From: Rhodohalobacter halophilus
Lineage (GTDB): Bacteria; Bacteroidota; Rhodothermia; Balneolales; Balneolaceae
Direction of reading: 5' to 3'
NCBI RefSeq assembly: GCF_001715195.1
Contig: NZ_MDWE01000036.1
Coordinates: 26,144-90,143, forward strand
Length of the DNA stretch: 64,000 bases
The notes beneath the pieces were generated by a model. That model ran no database searches. It was not told the origin of the DNA and was given only the letters and a program-made list of their open reading frames with translations. The position numbers and the translations under genes were made by a program. Of the stretch, positions 36,872-47,052 are shown one piece after another; within the stretch, counting starts at the first letter, position 1, and each line of letters begins with the position of its first letter.

Positions 36872-36905
36872 AAAGACTGCGAAAGTATAACACTCCGCAG
36901 TCTTT
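36872..36905 (-). terminator. Terminator of the acyl-CoA dehydrogenase gene
   Basis: Perfect 10-base inverted repeat (AAAGACTGCG / CGCAGTCTTT) with a 14-base loop, 22 bases beyond the stop of the dehydrogenase gene. The minus-strand transcript continues with a T-rich run. Confidence 0.75.
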
Positions 36906-36926
36906 AAATCACTCTTTTGAAATATT

Positions 36927-38093
36927 CTAACCTTCTTTAAGAATAATTTTGGCGATGGTTTGCAGCTGCATATTGGACGTTCCTTCATAGATTTTTCCAA
37001 TTTTTGCGTCGCGATAATATTTCTCCACCGGATACTCTTTCACATATCCGTAACCACCGTAAAGATCTACAGCCATGGAGCTCACTTTTTCCGCCACTTC
37101 CGAGCTGTAATATTTAGCCATTGCAGCCTCTTTTAAGAAAGGCTGACCGGCCTCTTTCAATCTGGCTGCGTTATACACCAGCAACCGCGCCATTTCCAGC
37201 TGTGTAGCCATTTCGGAGAGCTGGAATTGAACCCCCTGAAAGTCTGCGATGGCTTTCCCAAACTGCTTTCGCTCTTTCGTGTATGCAATGGCGGCATCAA
37301 AGGCTCCCTGTGCAATACCAATCATCTGAGCTCCAATTCCAATCCGTCCTTCATTGAGCGTTTCAATAGCCACTTTATAGCCTTTACCTACTTCCCCGAG
37401 AACATTCTCCTTCGGCACCCGAACATCTTCAAGCAACAGCTCGCAGGTTGAGCTGGCGCGAATACCCAGCTTATTCTCTTTCTTTGATACGGAAAAACCT
37501 TCCATACCGCGCTCTACAATAAACGCCGTAATTCCCTTATAACCTGCTGATGGATCAACCGTAGCAAAAATCAGAAAGATGTCTGCTTCATTTGCATTGG
37601 TAATCCAAAGCTTGGTTCCGTTCAGGATGTAATCATCCCCGTCCTCTTTTGCAGAACACTTCAGGGCAAATGCGTCACTTCCCGACCCGGCTTCACTCAG
37701 GCAATATGCACCGACTTTTTCAGTTGCAAGCTGGGGTAAAAACTTTTTCTTCACCTCATCGGATCCCCAGTTTAAAAATGCATTGTTTACCAATGTGTTT
37801 TGAACATCCATAAACACACCTACTGAGGCGTCCACTCGAGATATCTGCTCAATGGCCACAATGCTCATAAAAAATGAACCGCCACCGCCCTGATACTCTT
37901 CGGGGATTTCAATTCCCATAAAGCCCATCTCAAAAAACTGTTTAATGAGATCTTTATCCAGTTTTGCCGCCTCATCCATTTCATGGACTTTTGGCTTAAT
38001 CATTGAATCTGCAAATTCGGCTGCAGCGTCTCTCAGCATCTGCTCATCTTCGGTGAGTTGTGTGAGCGGAGAAATTTTTCCAGTATCAGACAT
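36927..38093 (-). CDS. Acyl-CoA dehydrogenase (short/branched-chain type)
   Basis: 388 aa FAD enzyme that introduces the 2,3-double bond in acyl-CoA. Family marks are the AYCLSEAGSGSDA flavin segment, WITNA, and the catalytic Glu370 in IYEGTSNMQ. The full-length fold is present. It is divergent from mutA-mutB, which suits a role in breakdown of branched or odd-chain acyl groups. Chain-length preference cannot be read from the sequence. Confidence 0.92.
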   Translation of the reverse strand: MSDTGKISPLTQLTEDEQMLRDAAAEFADSMIKPKVHEMDEAAKLDKDLIKQFFEMGFMGIEIPEEYQGGGGSFFMSIVAIEQISRVDASVGVFMDVQNTLVNNAFLNWGSDEVKKKFLPQLATEKVGAYCLSEAGSGSDAFALKCSAKEDGDDYILNGTKLWITNANEADIFLIFATVDPSAGYKGITAFIVERGMEGFSVSKKENKLGIRASSTCELLLEDVRVPKENVLGEVGKGYKVAIETLNEGRIGIGAQMIGIAQGAFDAAIAYTKERKQFGKAIADFQGVQFQLSEMATQLEMARLLVYNAARLKEAGQPFLKEAAMAKYYSSEVAEKVSSMAVDLYGGYGYVKEYPVEKYYRDAKIGKIYEGTSNMQLQTIAKIILKEG

Positions 38094-38246
38094 AATCGAA
38101 CCTATTTTATTTTTCCGGTAAATTTTTTCCGTGTAAATATAGTGGTTTGTAAGCGCTTTTCCGTGCCCAATTTTGGTTTCAGTTAGCGAAACAGTGCATG
38201 GCTCACTATTTTACATCCAACACAAAGTAGAATAAAACGGATTGCA

Positions 38247-40199
38247 GTGAATAAGCAAGATAAAAGAGACCTATTTTCAGAGTTTAAACCGGTCAGCCGA
38301 AAAGAGTGGGAGGATTTAATCCGAAAAGACCTGAAGGGCGTAGACTACAAAAAAAAGCTGAGGTGGAACACCCTCGAAGGAGTTAAACCGCTCCCTTTTT
38401 ATATGTCGGAAGATCTTGATCCAAATGAGATCATATCCATCAAAACACTTCGTAAATCGGACTCTAAAAATTGGGCGCGCTGCGTACCGATCAATGCACC
38501 GAAACCAAAAGAAGCCAACGGGCAAATTGCGGATGCAATCAAAGGTGGAGCCAACTCATTCCGAGTTACATGCGATATCCGTCACAGTGATGGACAAATC
38601 GGAGGAAATATGATTGGCACACAGCTGCAGTCTCAATCCGATGTTGACACGCTTTTCCAAAATTTGGACATGAGCGGAAAAACCGTGCTGTTTGAAAGCG
38701 GGATGAATACACCCGCAATTCAGGCGATGCTGTTAAACTCCGATATACAGCCTGAGCAAACACTCTTCAGTTTTGATCCGTTTACTTATGTAGCAAAACA
38801 TGGGCGATATCCATTAGAACAACAATCTCTAAACAACCTGCTCAAGCAGATCGATACACCCAATTCCGGCAAATCCTTTTTGGCTGATGGGCTTTTCTAT
38901 CACTCAGCCGGAGCCACTATCGTTCAAGAGCTTGGTATTTCACTTGCCATTGCCAGCGAATATCTTGCCCGATCAAAAGATTCTGCTGAGTCTATCTTTT
39001 TCAGACTGAGCGCCGGACCCCTCTATTTTCCGGAAATTGCCAAATTCAGGGCCGCCCGAATCCTCTGGGCCAACCTGCTCGATGCTTACGGCCTCGATAC
39101 CGGAACTCCTGCAATCATTCACACAGAAACAACTTTGCAGAATCAGACCGTTGCCGATCCCCATAACAACATCCTCAGAGCAACAACGGAAACTATGGCC
39201 GCAGTGTTTGGCGGGGTTAACTCCATATTGATACACCCACACGATCACCTATTTGAAAATCAGAATGAATTCTCTTCACGCATCGCCCGAAATATTCACC
39301 ACATCGTTGATCAGGAGTCGCACCTTGGTGAGGTTTCTGACCCGGCTGCAGGCTCATACTATATTGAAAAGCTCACCGAAGAGATTGCAAATGAAGCATG
39401 GGATTTCTTTAAACTGATCGAAAAACAAGGCGGATTTATAAAGGCGCTCAAAAACAGGGTCATTCAATCCGAGGTTAGCGCCGCGAAGGATCAAAAGCTG
39501 AAAGCCTATGCCACCGGAAAGCGAACGTTGGTCGGTACCAACAACTATCCAAACAGCGAAGAAAAGTTGCCGGATACGGTTATTTCCACAACATTTACCG
39601 ATGCGCTTCCGTCGACAGATAACGACGTATCGATTGAATTTGACGCTCTGATCGCGTCCCTTTCCGAAGCCCTTAAACAGGGTGCAACCGTGGGAGATCT
39701 GTTTCACTCCTACCTGAACCCTCAAAAAGTTTTACTCACTACTCTTGAACCGTTCCGCGCCGGTGAGCTGTTTGAAGAGATCCGAAAACAAACACAACTA
39801 TTAGACAAAAAGCCGATCGTACAGTTGATTCCTGTTGGTAACAAAAAGTGGCGGAAACTCCGTGAAAGTTTTGCCCACAATCTGTTAGGCTGCGCCGGTT
39901 TTGAAATTCAGACATCACTTGGTTACAACTCCATATCGGAAGCCGCTGATAATCTTTCAGAAAAACCGGGTGATATCTACGTTCTCTGCAGCTCCGATAC
40001 AGACTATCCCGGCCTTGTAGATGAGTTTTCCGAACTGTTTTCAAACCGCGGACTGTTGGTAATTGCCGGCAAACCCGGCGAGAATGAGTCCGCTTACCGA
40101 GATGCCGGAATTGAACACTTCATCTACACCGGTATCAACATCCCGGATTTTCTTCAAACCATGCTGGATGAACTCGAACCATCAAATTATTCGTCATGA
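38247..40199 (+). CDS. mutA: Methylmalonyl-CoA mutase small subunit
   Basis: 650 aa. The inactive partner of the heterodimeric mutase. It shares the barrel ([13 protein letters not shown]) with MutB, but the C-terminal cobalamin domain lacks the DxHxxG motif, as expected for a small subunit. It starts with GTG at 38247; no ATG is near and the reading frame needs this start. Its stop overlaps the mutB start by four bases. Confidence 0.93.
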   Translation: MNKQDKRDLFSEFKPVSRKEWEDLIRKDLKGVDYKKKLRWNTLEGVKPLPFYMSEDLDPNEIISIKTLRKSDSKNWARCVPINAPKPKEANGQIADAIKGGANSFRVTCDIRHSDGQIGGNMIGTQLQSQSDVDTLFQNLDMSGKTVLFESGMNTPAIQAMLLNSDIQPEQTLFSFDPFTYVAKHGRYPLEQQSLNNLLKQIDTPNSGKSFLADGLFYHSAGATIVQELGISLAIASEYLARSKDSAESIFFRLSAGPLYFPEIAKFRAARILWANLLDAYGLDTGTPAIIHTETTLQNQTVADPHNNILRATTETMAAVFGGVNSILIHPHDHLFENQNEFSSRIARNIHHIVDQESHLGEVSDPAAGSYYIEKLTEEIANEAWDFFKLIEKQGGFIKALKNRVIQSEVSAAKDQKLKAYATGKRTLVGTNNYPNSEEKLPDTVISTTFTDALPSTDNDVSIEFDALIASLSEALKQGATVGDLFHSYLNPQKVLLTTLEPFRAGELFEEIRKQTQLLDKKPIVQLIPVGNKKWRKLRESFAHNLLGCAGFEIQTSLGYNSISEAADNLSEKPGDIYVLCSSDTDYPGLVDEFSELFSNRGLLVIAGKPGENESAYRDAGIEHFIYTGINIPDFLQTMLDELEPSNYSS

Positions 40200-42328
40200 G
40201 ACCTGATTTTTCAAATATTGACCTGAAAACCAACATCACACCTGAACATCCTACAGCGAGTAACGGTGTAGCCTGGGAAACTCCGGAAAAGATTACGCTC
40301 AAAAATTCCTACTCAAAGGATGATATATCAGAGCTAACTCACCTCAATTATGCAGCCGGGATTCCACCCTATCTGCGCGGGCCGTACTCTACCATGTACA
40401 CGGTACGACCCTGGACTATCCGGCAATATTCCGGCTTTTCAACGGCTGAGGAGTCCAACGCTTTTTACCGCCGGAATCTCGCTGCCGGACAAAAAGGGCT
40501 CTCCATTGCGTTTGATCTGGCAACCCATCGCGGTTACGACTCCGACCATCCACGGGTTACCGGCGATGTTGGAAAAGCAGGCGTGGCAATTGACTCCATT
40601 CTGGATATGAAAATTCTTTTCGATCAGATCCCGCTGGACGAGATGTCTGTTTCCATGACGATGAATGGAGCCGTTATTCCCGTAATGGCTTTCTACATTG
40701 TGGCAGCTGAAGAGCAGGGAGTTCCCCGCGAAAAATTGAGCGGCACCATTCAGAACGACATCCTGAAAGAGTTCATGGTGCGAAATACTTACATCTACCC
40801 GCCCGGGCCATCGATGCGAATTGTCGGTGATATATTCGAGTACACCTCCAAACACATGCCCCGATTCAACTCCATCAGCGTAAGCGGATATCACATGCAC
40901 GAAGCCGGGGCTACCGCTGATCTTGAGCTCGCCTACACACTAGCAGATGCATTGGAGTACGTACGTGAAGGAATCCGTAACGGACTGGATGTGGACAAGT
41001 TTGCACCCCGAATTTCATTTTTCTGGGGAATTGGGATGAACCATTTTATGGAGATTGCCAAAATGCGGGCCGGACGGCTTCTCTGGGCAAAACTGATGAA
41101 ACAGTTCAACCCCAAAAACCCAAAATCGCTCTCTTTGAGAACACATTCTCAAACATCCGGTTACAGCCTGACCGAGCAAGATCCATTTAATAACGTAGCC
41201 CGAACAACCATTGAGGCGTTGGCGGCTGCGTTAGGTCATACGCAGTCCCTGCACACAAATGCTCTTGACGAAGCGATTGCACTGCCAACTGATTTTTCTG
41301 CTCGCATTGCCCGTAATACACAGCTCTATTTGCAGGAAGAGACCGGAATTACAAACGCCATCGACCCATGGGCAGGTTCATATTATGTGGAATCATTGAC
41401 CGATGAGCTGGTTCGGAAGGCTCTCGACTTGATCGACGAAGTTGAAGAGCTGGGCGGGATGGCCAAGGCAATTGAAGCGGGTGTTCCCAAAATGAGAATT
41501 GAGGAAGCCGCAGCCCGAAAACAGGCACGAATAGACAGTGGAAAAGAGACGATTGTTGGCGTAAACAAATATCGGCTTGCCAAAGAGGAACCGATCGACA
41601 TTCTGGAGGTGGATAATGAGGAGGTTCGCCGGGCACAGATTGAACGGTTGAAAGCACTCCGGGATAACAGAAATGAGGAGAATGTACAGCAGTCACTGCG
41701 TGCACTTACAAAATGTGCAGAATCCGGAGAAGGCAATCTTCTTGATCTGGCCGTTATCTGCGCTCGCAACCGGGCCTCTCTGGGTGAAATTTCCGATGCT
41801 ATGGAAGAAGTTTTTGGACGTTATCAGGCAACCATTAAATCAATATCAGGCGTGTATTCATCAGAAATAGATAACAACAACGAATTTAAGAAAGCCCGGC
41901 AAATGGCGGACGAATTTGAAAAACAGGAAGGCCGCCGCCCCCGTATCATGGTTGCCAAAATGGGCCAGGATGGACATGACCGCGGCGCCAAGGTGATCTC
42001 CACAAGCTTCGCCGATCTTGGATTTGATGTGGACATCGGCCCGCTCTTTCAAACACCTGAAGAGGCCGCGCGGCAGGCTGTGGAGAATGATGTGCACATT
42101 CTCGGGGTATCGAGCCTGGCAGCCGGCCACAAATCATTGGTTCCAAAAGTGATGGATGAACTTAAAAAACTGGGGCGTGAGGATATCATGGTAATTGTGG
42201 GTGGAGTGATACCCAATCAGGATTATAAATTTTTGTATGATCGCGGCGTGGCGGCTGTTTTCGGTCCCGGCACAGTCATCCCGGAAGCGGCTCAAAAGAT
42301 TTTGCAGATTTTGATGAGGGATGAATAA
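40196..42328 (+). CDS. mutB: Methylmalonyl-CoA mutase large subunit
   Basis: 710 aa. Adenosylcobalamin enzyme that interconverts succinyl-CoA and (R)-methylmalonyl-CoA. The barrel carries [15 protein letters not shown] and the substrate segment TRPW-like [10 protein letters not shown]. The cobalamin domain has the lower axial ligand His594 in [10 protein letters not shown]. Coupled to mutA by an ATGA overlap. Epimerase and propionyl-CoA carboxylase genes are not in the window. Confidence 0.97.
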   Translation: MRPDFSNIDLKTNITPEHPTASNGVAWETPEKITLKNSYSKDDISELTHLNYAAGIPPYLRGPYSTMYTVRPWTIRQYSGFSTAEESNAFYRRNLAAGQKGLSIAFDLATHRGYDSDHPRVTGDVGKAGVAIDSILDMKILFDQIPLDEMSVSMTMNGAVIPVMAFYIVAAEEQGVPREKLSGTIQNDILKEFMVRNTYIYPPGPSMRIVGDIFEYTSKHMPRFNSISVSGYHMHEAGATADLELAYTLADALEYVREGIRNGLDVDKFAPRISFFWGIGMNHFMEIAKMRAGRLLWAKLMKQFNPKNPKSLSLRTHSQTSGYSLTEQDPFNNVARTTIEALAAALGHTQSLHTNALDEAIALPTDFSARIARNTQLYLQEETGITNAIDPWAGSYYVESLTDELVRKALDLIDEVEELGGMAKAIEAGVPKMRIEEAAARKQARIDSGKETIVGVNKYRLAKEEPIDILEVDNEEVRRAQIERLKALRDNRNEENVQQSLRALTKCAESGEGNLLDLAVICARNRASLGEISDAMEEVFGRYQATIKSISGVYSSEIDNNNEFKKARQMADEFEKQEGRRPRIMVAKMGQDGHDRGAKVISTSFADLGFDVDIGPLFQTPEEAARQAVENDVHILGVSSLAAGHKSLVPKVMDELKKLGREDIMVIVGGVIPNQDYKFLYDRGVAAVFGPGTVIPEAAQKILQILMRDE

Positions 42329-42387
42329 TTCTGACATATTAAACGGCCAATTAACATCGCAACCTTCGTGAAGTTCATTGTGTCACG

Positions 42388-42480
42388 TTGTGGTTAATCC
42401 CCCTCGAGAGATAATTAAAGTTTTTCTCTTTTAACCACAAAGGACGCTAAGTTATGCACTAAAGGACACAAAGGTTTAAC
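42388..42480. repeat. Intergenic CACAAAGGAC-type repeat with inverted arms
   Basis: TTGTGGTTAA (42388-42397) and TTAACCACAA (42431-42440) form a perfect 10-base inverted repeat. The right arm runs on with AAGGACGCTAAG and AAAGGACACAAAGG, a direct repetition of the AAAGGAC word. I know this style of sequence from intergenic repeats in many Bacteroidota and other phyla, from memory rather than a search. Confidence 0.55.
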
Positions 42481-42483
42481 TAT

Positions 42484-42525
42484 ATGACAGAAAATGAAAT
42501 TTCTAAAGTAGTTCTGAATAGGTGA
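42484..42525 (+). pseudogene. Remnant of a GxxExxY-type gene (N-terminal stub)
   Basis: A 13-codon frame starting at ATG 42484 reads MTENEISKVVLNR and stops. The first ten residues match the N-terminus of GxxExxY proteins (M-x-E-N-E-I-S-K-x-V), after which similarity ends. It sits right behind the CACAAAGGAC repeat, as such genes often do in my recollection. This suggests that most of the gene was deleted. It could also be chance, as the match is short. Confidence 0.4.
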
Positions 42526-42530
42526 TCCAA

Positions 42531-42544
42531 CTCCTCTGGAGGAG
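42531..42544 (+). promoter_or_regulatory. Ribosome site of meaB inside a small hairpin
   Basis: GGAGGAG (42538-42544) lies 8 bases before the meaB ATG, a strong Shine-Dalgarno for this genome. It is the right arm of CTCCT-CTGG-AGGAG, a 5-base stem with a 4-base loop, so the site could be masked in the mRNA. Confidence 0.4.
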
Positions 42545-42552
42545 AAGTATCT

Positions 42553-43623
42553 ATGACAAAATCCAATAACAAATCACTTTCAATCAATAAAGGAGCTGTT
42601 GTGAACGACTCCATCAACCCGAATTATCAATCTAAGCGCCCCTCAGACAAGTCCCTGGATGAGTATGTAAATGGTATACTGAAAGGGGATCGCACAACAC
42701 TCTCCCAAGCAATCACTCTGATTGAAAGCAGTCATGAAAAGCGGCGCAATCTAGGGCAGCAGATTCTGGAAGCGTGCCTGCCACAAACCGGAAAATCTGT
42801 ACGGATTGGCATTACCGGCGTACCGGGAGTTGGAAAGAGTACATTCATCGAAGCGATGGGGCAACAGATTATACAAAAAGGGAGAAGACTTGCCGTACTT
42901 GCAATTGACCCGAGCAGCAGCCGATCAAAAGGGAGCATTCTGGGCGACAAAACACGCATGCAAAGACTCTCTACGAATGAACATGCATTTATTCGTCCCT
43001 CCCCTACATCCGGCACATTGGGCGGCGTGGCCCAGAAAACACGGGAAACACTTCTGCTTTGCGAAGCGGCCGGGTTCGATACGATTTTCATCGAAACAGT
43101 TGGGGTTGGACAGTCCGAAACCACCGTGCACTCTATGGTCGACTTTTTTCTGCTCCTGATGCTACCCGGAGCCGGAGATGAATTACAGGGAATCAAACGC
43201 GGCGTAATGGAGATGGCTGATTTGATCGCCATCAACAAAACGGAGGAGGAGACATTCCGGCAGGCAAAACGTGCCAAAAAAGATTATGAGAATGCGCTGG
43301 CGCTATTTCCACCGGCAGAATCCGGCTGGGAACCGAAAGTTACCACCTGTTCGGCCCTGAAGCAGACCGGTATCGATGAGATCTGGAGTGATATTGAAAG
43401 TTACCTCAAGTTGACCCGAAAAAATGATTTCTTTGAAAAAAGAAGAAGAGATCAGGCCGTATATTGGATGTTCGAAACGATCCATCAGGAGCTGAAAAGA
43501 AACTTTTACTCCAACCCGAACGTGAGCAAACATCTGAAGAAGTTTGAAGAGAGTGTTAAAAATGGAAGTATAAGTTCCTTCAGAGCGGCAAACGAGTTAA
43601 TGAGCTTATTCAGAAAGCAGTAA
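42553..43623 (+). CDS. meaB: MeaB/ArgK-type G3E GTPase, mutase chaperone
   Basis: 356 aa. GTPase that protects and reactivates methylmalonyl-CoA mutase and gates cobalamin loading. Seen: the P-loop GVPGVGKS at 89-96, the ETVGVGQSE switch segment and the NKTE guanine-specificity motif. Position 224 bases behind mutB supports this role. An unusual strong ribosome site precedes it. The extra spacer holds the repeat and gene remnant described above. Its stop is 8 bases from the convergent cdaA stop. Confidence 0.95.
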   Translation: MTKSNNKSLSINKGAVVNDSINPNYQSKRPSDKSLDEYVNGILKGDRTTLSQAITLIESSHEKRRNLGQQILEACLPQTGKSVRIGITGVPGVGKSTFIEAMGQQIIQKGRRLAVLAIDPSSSRSKGSILGDKTRMQRLSTNEHAFIRPSPTSGTLGGVAQKTRETLLLCEAAGFDTIFIETVGVGQSETTVHSMVDFFLLLMLPGAGDELQGIKRGVMEMADLIAINKTEEETFRQAKRAKKDYENALALFPPAESGWEPKVTTCSALKQTGIDEIWSDIESYLKLTRKNDFFEKRRRDQAVYWMFETIHQELKRNFYSNPNVSKHLKKFEESVKNGSISSFRAANELMSLFRKQ

Positions 43624-43631
43624 GAGCCGGC

Positions 43632-44444
43632 TTAATTCATCTCCAGATCGGCTTTTTCTGAACTGAACCCCATATCTCCCTCTTTCTCCTCGCCCAAAGA
43701 TTTCTCCATCTCAGCACGCAGCTTTTGAATGGAAAGCCCACTGGTGAGTGCGCCATTTTTCGCTACTGAAATTCTGCCTGTCTCTTCAGAAACAACTACC
43801 ACAAACACATTGTTGGTTTCGCTGACCCCAACCGCTGCACGATGACGCGTTCCAAAAACCGAAGAGATATTTGGGTTTTGCGATATTGGCAGATAACAGC
43901 TTGCCGCCACTATCCGGTTATTTCGGATTACAACTGCACCATCATGTAGGGGTGTCTCTTTTTGAAAAATAGTTTGAAGCAGCTGAGCATTTACCCGTGC
44001 ATCCAGCTTAACCCCCACATCCACCAAATCCTGCAGTGATGAACTTCGGGCAAATACAATCAGTGCACCGGTTTTTGTCTGAGCCATATTTTTAACGGCA
44101 TCAATCACCTCTTCGATCACATTATCCGCACCGGACCTTCCGATAAAACGATCGAACGTAGTATTCTGGCCAAGGCTGTAGAGTAGCTTTCTAATTTCCG
44201 GCTGAAAGATGATAAATACCGCTAAGACACCCACATCGAGAATACTTCGCAGCATAAAATTCAATGTTGTGAATCCAAGCAGGCTCACAACTCCGTTCAA
44301 GACTATCACAAACAGCAGGCCAAATGCAGCCTGAATAGCAAACGTACCCCGAATCCACCGGTAGAGATAGTAGAGCACCAGTGCAATCACCAGTGTCTCA
44401 AGAAGATCCTTCAGACCAAACTCTAAAAATCCTATTGGAATCAC
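43632..44444 (-). CDS. cdaA: Diadenylate cyclase CdaA
   Basis: 270 aa. Membrane enzyme that makes the second messenger c-di-AMP from two ATP. Three N-terminal helices (about 12-80) precede the DAC domain with DGA (168-170) and RHR (200-202), both catalytic motifs intact. Start is GTG at 44444; no ATG is available in the correct region. It follows folP by 23 bases, an arrangement I know as common in Bacteroidota. Likely targets are potassium transport and osmotic balance. Confidence 0.95.
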   Translation of the reverse strand: MIPIGFLEFGLKDLLETLVIALVLYYLYRWIRGTFAIQAAFGLLFVIVLNGVVSLLGFTTLNFMLRSILDVGVLAVFIIFQPEIRKLLYSLGQNTTFDRFIGRSGADNVIEEVIDAVKNMAQTKTGALIVFARSSSLQDLVDVGVKLDARVNAQLLQTIFQKETPLHDGAVVIRNNRIVAASCYLPISQNPNISSVFGTRHRAAVGVSETNNVFVVVVSEETGRISVAKNGALTSGLSIQKLRAEMEKSLGEEKEGDMGFSSEKADLEMN

Positions 44445-44467
44445 GTTTATTGTTTTTGGGGTTACCG

Positions 44468-45346
44468 TTAAGGTTGCACGCTCATGATGGAATTAAACAC
44501 CCGGACTGTATCACAGGCTTCCTGTACGTCGTGCACACGAATGATATTTGCTCCATTCATCATGCTGTGATAGTGCACGGCTAGGGTGCCTGCAAGCCGG
44601 CCCGATGCCGGTCTGTCGTTTAAAATTTTTCCGATCATCGACTTGCGGGATGCTCCCATCAGCACAGGGTAGCCAAATTTTGTGAATTTATGAAGCTCTG
44701 ATATGATTTGCAGATTGTGCTGTAAATTTTTCCCAAACCCGATCCCCGGATCAACGACAATGTTTTGTACTCCGGCCTTTTCAAGCAGCTTAATTTTTTC
44801 ATCCAAAAAACCGGCAATATCAACAACGGTGTCATCATAATGTGGATTTATCTGCATGGTTTTCGGATCGCCCTGTGAGTGCATCAGAACACAACCCGCA
44901 TTAAACTCAGCACAAAGTTCAGCAAAACGAGGTTCCTTTTGCAATCCACTCACATCATTGATGATGTGAGCCCCCATTTCCAATGCCGGACGAGCCACAT
45001 CATATTTTGTCGTATCAACTGAAAAGATAAGGCCGGGATAAGATTTCAATGCCTCTTCCAGAACCGGTAAAACTCGCGAGGCTTCCTCCTCAGCAGAAAC
45101 CGGATCTGATCCGGGCCGGGTCGATTCCCCTCCAATATCGATAATAGCCGCGCCCTGAACGGCCATCTCCTTGATTCTCTCCAGTGCGGCACTTTGTTGA
45201 TGAAACTCTCCGCCATCAGAAAAGGAGTCAGGTGTTACATTTAGAATTCCCATCACTTTTGGAGTGCTCAGATCCAGCACCCGGCCTCGCAGATGTAGTG
45301 TGTATCGGGACTTCTCAGTTCTACTCAATGGCGGATAGTTTTTCAA
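44468..45346 (-). CDS. folP: Dihydropteroate synthase
   Basis: 292 aa TIM-barrel enzyme of folate synthesis that joins p-aminobenzoate to the pterin pyrophosphate. Seen: MGILNVTPDSFSDGG, GGESTRPGS, and VDPGIGFGK. An in-frame stop lies immediately before the TTG at 45346, so that TTG is the earliest start; no ATG precedes the MGILN block. Upstream is a ferredoxin gene at 20 bases, downstream cdaA. Confidence 0.92.
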   Translation of the reverse strand: MKNYPPLSRTEKSRYTLHLRGRVLDLSTPKVMGILNVTPDSFSDGGEFHQQSAALERIKEMAVQGAAIIDIGGESTRPGSDPVSAEEEASRVLPVLEEALKSYPGLIFSVDTTKYDVARPALEMGAHIINDVSGLQKEPRFAELCAEFNAGCVLMHSQGDPKTMQINPHYDDTVVDIAGFLDEKIKLLEKAGVQNIVVDPGIGFGKNLQHNLQIISELHKFTKFGYPVLMGASRKSMIGKILNDRPASGRLAGTLAVHYHSMMNGANIIRVHDVQEACDTVRVFNSIMSVQP

Positions 45347-45366
45347 TCAATCAGAAAAGTCGGAGA

Positions 45367-45705
45367 TTAATCCCACTCTTCCTGAATTAGATCCAGTTTA
45401 TTCTCTTTTTCAGCCCAGTCATCTGCATCAGGCAGGGCGTCCTTTGTTTCATTGATGATACGATCTTCCCAATTATCAGCAAGACGTTCATTCAACTCTA
45501 TGTAGTGCTCCCACTCCTCCGGCACCTCATCATCGGGATAAATCGCTTCAACCGGACATTCAGAAACGCACGCATCGCAGTCGATACACTCAAGAGGGTC
45601 AATTACCAAAAAGTTTGGGCCTTCACGAAATGCATCTACGGGACAAACCGCTGCGCAGTTGGTATATTTACAGTTAACACATGGTTCGGTTACAACGTAT
45701 GCCAT
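45367..45705 (-). CDS. 7Fe-type ferredoxin (FdxA-like)
   Basis: 112 aa electron carrier. The N-terminal cluster site CVNCKYTNCAAVCP matches the 3Fe-4S/4Fe-4S type of FdxA, and the second site is CIDCDACVSECP. An acidic C-terminal tail of about 60 residues follows. ATG at 45705. First gene of a ferredoxin-folP-cdaA group. Confidence 0.9.
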   Translation of the reverse strand: MAYVVTEPCVNCKYTNCAAVCPVDAFREGPNFLVIDPLECIDCDACVSECPVEAIYPDDEVPEEWEHYIELNERLADNWEDRIINETKDALPDADDWAEKENKLDLIQEEWD

Positions 45706-45810
45706 TTTATCTGTTCAATATTGTTTGGGGTTATCCGCTTTAATTTAATTGCGTATGGTATTTTAATTTCGGCTTAGATGCAATCCAAAATAATGGATTC
45801 AGGTCATCAA

Positions 45811-47052
45811 CTACTGCTTTAAAAATTTCAAAACCTCATCCAGGCTTCCATCGTTCTCAGCCGGTTCAATTTGCAGCAAATAGGCCATCAGTTCATACAT
45901 ATGAACAGACTCAACCGGTCCCTCAACTGCACCGGACTTAAATGCAGGACCTTTGGCTGCAAAAAATGTAAACATATCCGGCACCATATTATCAAATCCG
46001 TGCATTCCCGGAACCACACCTCGCTCCTCAAAATACTCCCGGTTGGTAATTGTAAATTGATTATCCGCGATCATAATAATCTCCGGAATTCGGTAGTGAT
46101 TTGAAAAGTGGAACCGCTCCGGCAGCTCATCCCGAAGATACACTCTGTAATTCTCTTCATTCTCTTTCAGAGTGTTATAGATCTCATTTGTCTTCTCCTC
46201 ATCCGGGCGAATCATTGCCACAGGTGTCCAGTCAATGATATCAACATCATCCAGGTTAATGATCTCATCCAGAATAATCACTTTATCCTCTGATTGTGCC
46301 GACATACCGTGGTCGGAAACCAGTAAAATATTGATGTTATCTGTCAGCCCAACCTCCTCCAGTTTTTCCATGAAGTAACCCAGTAACCCGTCCATTTCAA
46401 TAACCGCCTCATCCACTTCGGGTGAATCGGGGCCATAACTGTGTCCGCGACTGTCCACAAAGCTAAAGTAAAGCGTTCCAAAATCTGCCTGAATGTCGCC
46501 GACAGGATCAAGCCAGGCGACAATACTATCAATCCGTGTACTGTCGGGGATTGAGCCGTCGTAGTCTACCCATTTCGTTGATTGCACTCCGTCAAAGGTA
46601 GCCTCAGAGCCCGGCCAAAAAAAGTTAACCGATGTTTTTCCCTGCTTTTCGGCTGTCACCCAAATGGGTTCTCCTCCCCACCAGCGTGAATCGTGCTGAC
46701 CATCGGGTGCCCCATAACTGAAACGGGCATCCAGTTCGTAATCGTAAAAACTGTTTGAGATAATCCCGTGATTTTCAACATAGAGTCCGGTGGCTAGACT
46801 CCAATGATTCGGAAATGTTTTAGTTGGAAAAACCGGAATCAGATACTCTGCCTGAACCCCTTCTGAAATAAATTGATCAAAATTGGGTGTCTCATTTCGT
46901 TCGATATACTCATTCATGAAACCGTCTATGGATATCAGCAGTACGGGATTCGGATCATTCTCTGTCTCACCCGTATCGGAATCAGCACAGCTACTTAAAC
47001 CGATGAAGAGAAGGAGAATTATGATTAGACTTAAATATTTTTCTCGAATCAT
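45811..47052 (-). CDS. NPP-type nucleotide pyrophosphatase/phosphodiesterase lipoprotein (copy 1)
   Basis: 413 aa of the alkaline-phosphatase superfamily. Lipoprotein signal with Cys22 after GLSS. The metal Asp is in SIDGF (Asp43) and the nucleophile Thr79 is in PTKTFPNH; further ligands are in VSDHGMS and GMHGFDN. The enzyme probably splits phosphodiesters or nucleotide pyrophosphates at the cell surface. It is a tandem paralog of the gene at 47227, of identical length. A 174-base spacer with a hairpin repeat lies between them. Confidence 0.9.
   Translation of the reverse strand: MIREKYLSLIIILLLFIGLSSCADSDTGETENDPNPVLLISIDGFMNEYIERNETPNFDQFISEGVQAEYLIPVFPTKTFPNHWSLATGLYVENHGIISNSFYDYELDARFSYGAPDGQHDSRWWGGEPIWVTAEKQGKTSVNFFWPGSEATFDGVQSTKWVDYDGSIPDSTRIDSIVAWLDPVGDIQADFGTLYFSFVDSRGHSYGPDSPEVDEAVIEMDGLLGYFMEKLEEVGLTDNINILLVSDHGMSAQSEDKVIILDEIINLDDVDIIDWTPVAMIRPDEEKTNEIYNTLKENEENYRVYLRDELPERFHFSNHYRIPEIIMIADNQFTITNREYFEERGVVPGMHGFDNMVPDMFTFFAAKGPAFKSGAVEGPVESVHMYELMAYLLQIEPAENDGSLDEVLKFLKQ

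Noticed and set aside
38148..38161. TGTAAGCGCTTTTC, resembling a LacI-family operator, between the acyl-CoA dehydrogenase and mutA genes
   Set aside because: Only an 8-base palindromic core; such words are expected by chance at this length, and no LacI-type gene is nearby.
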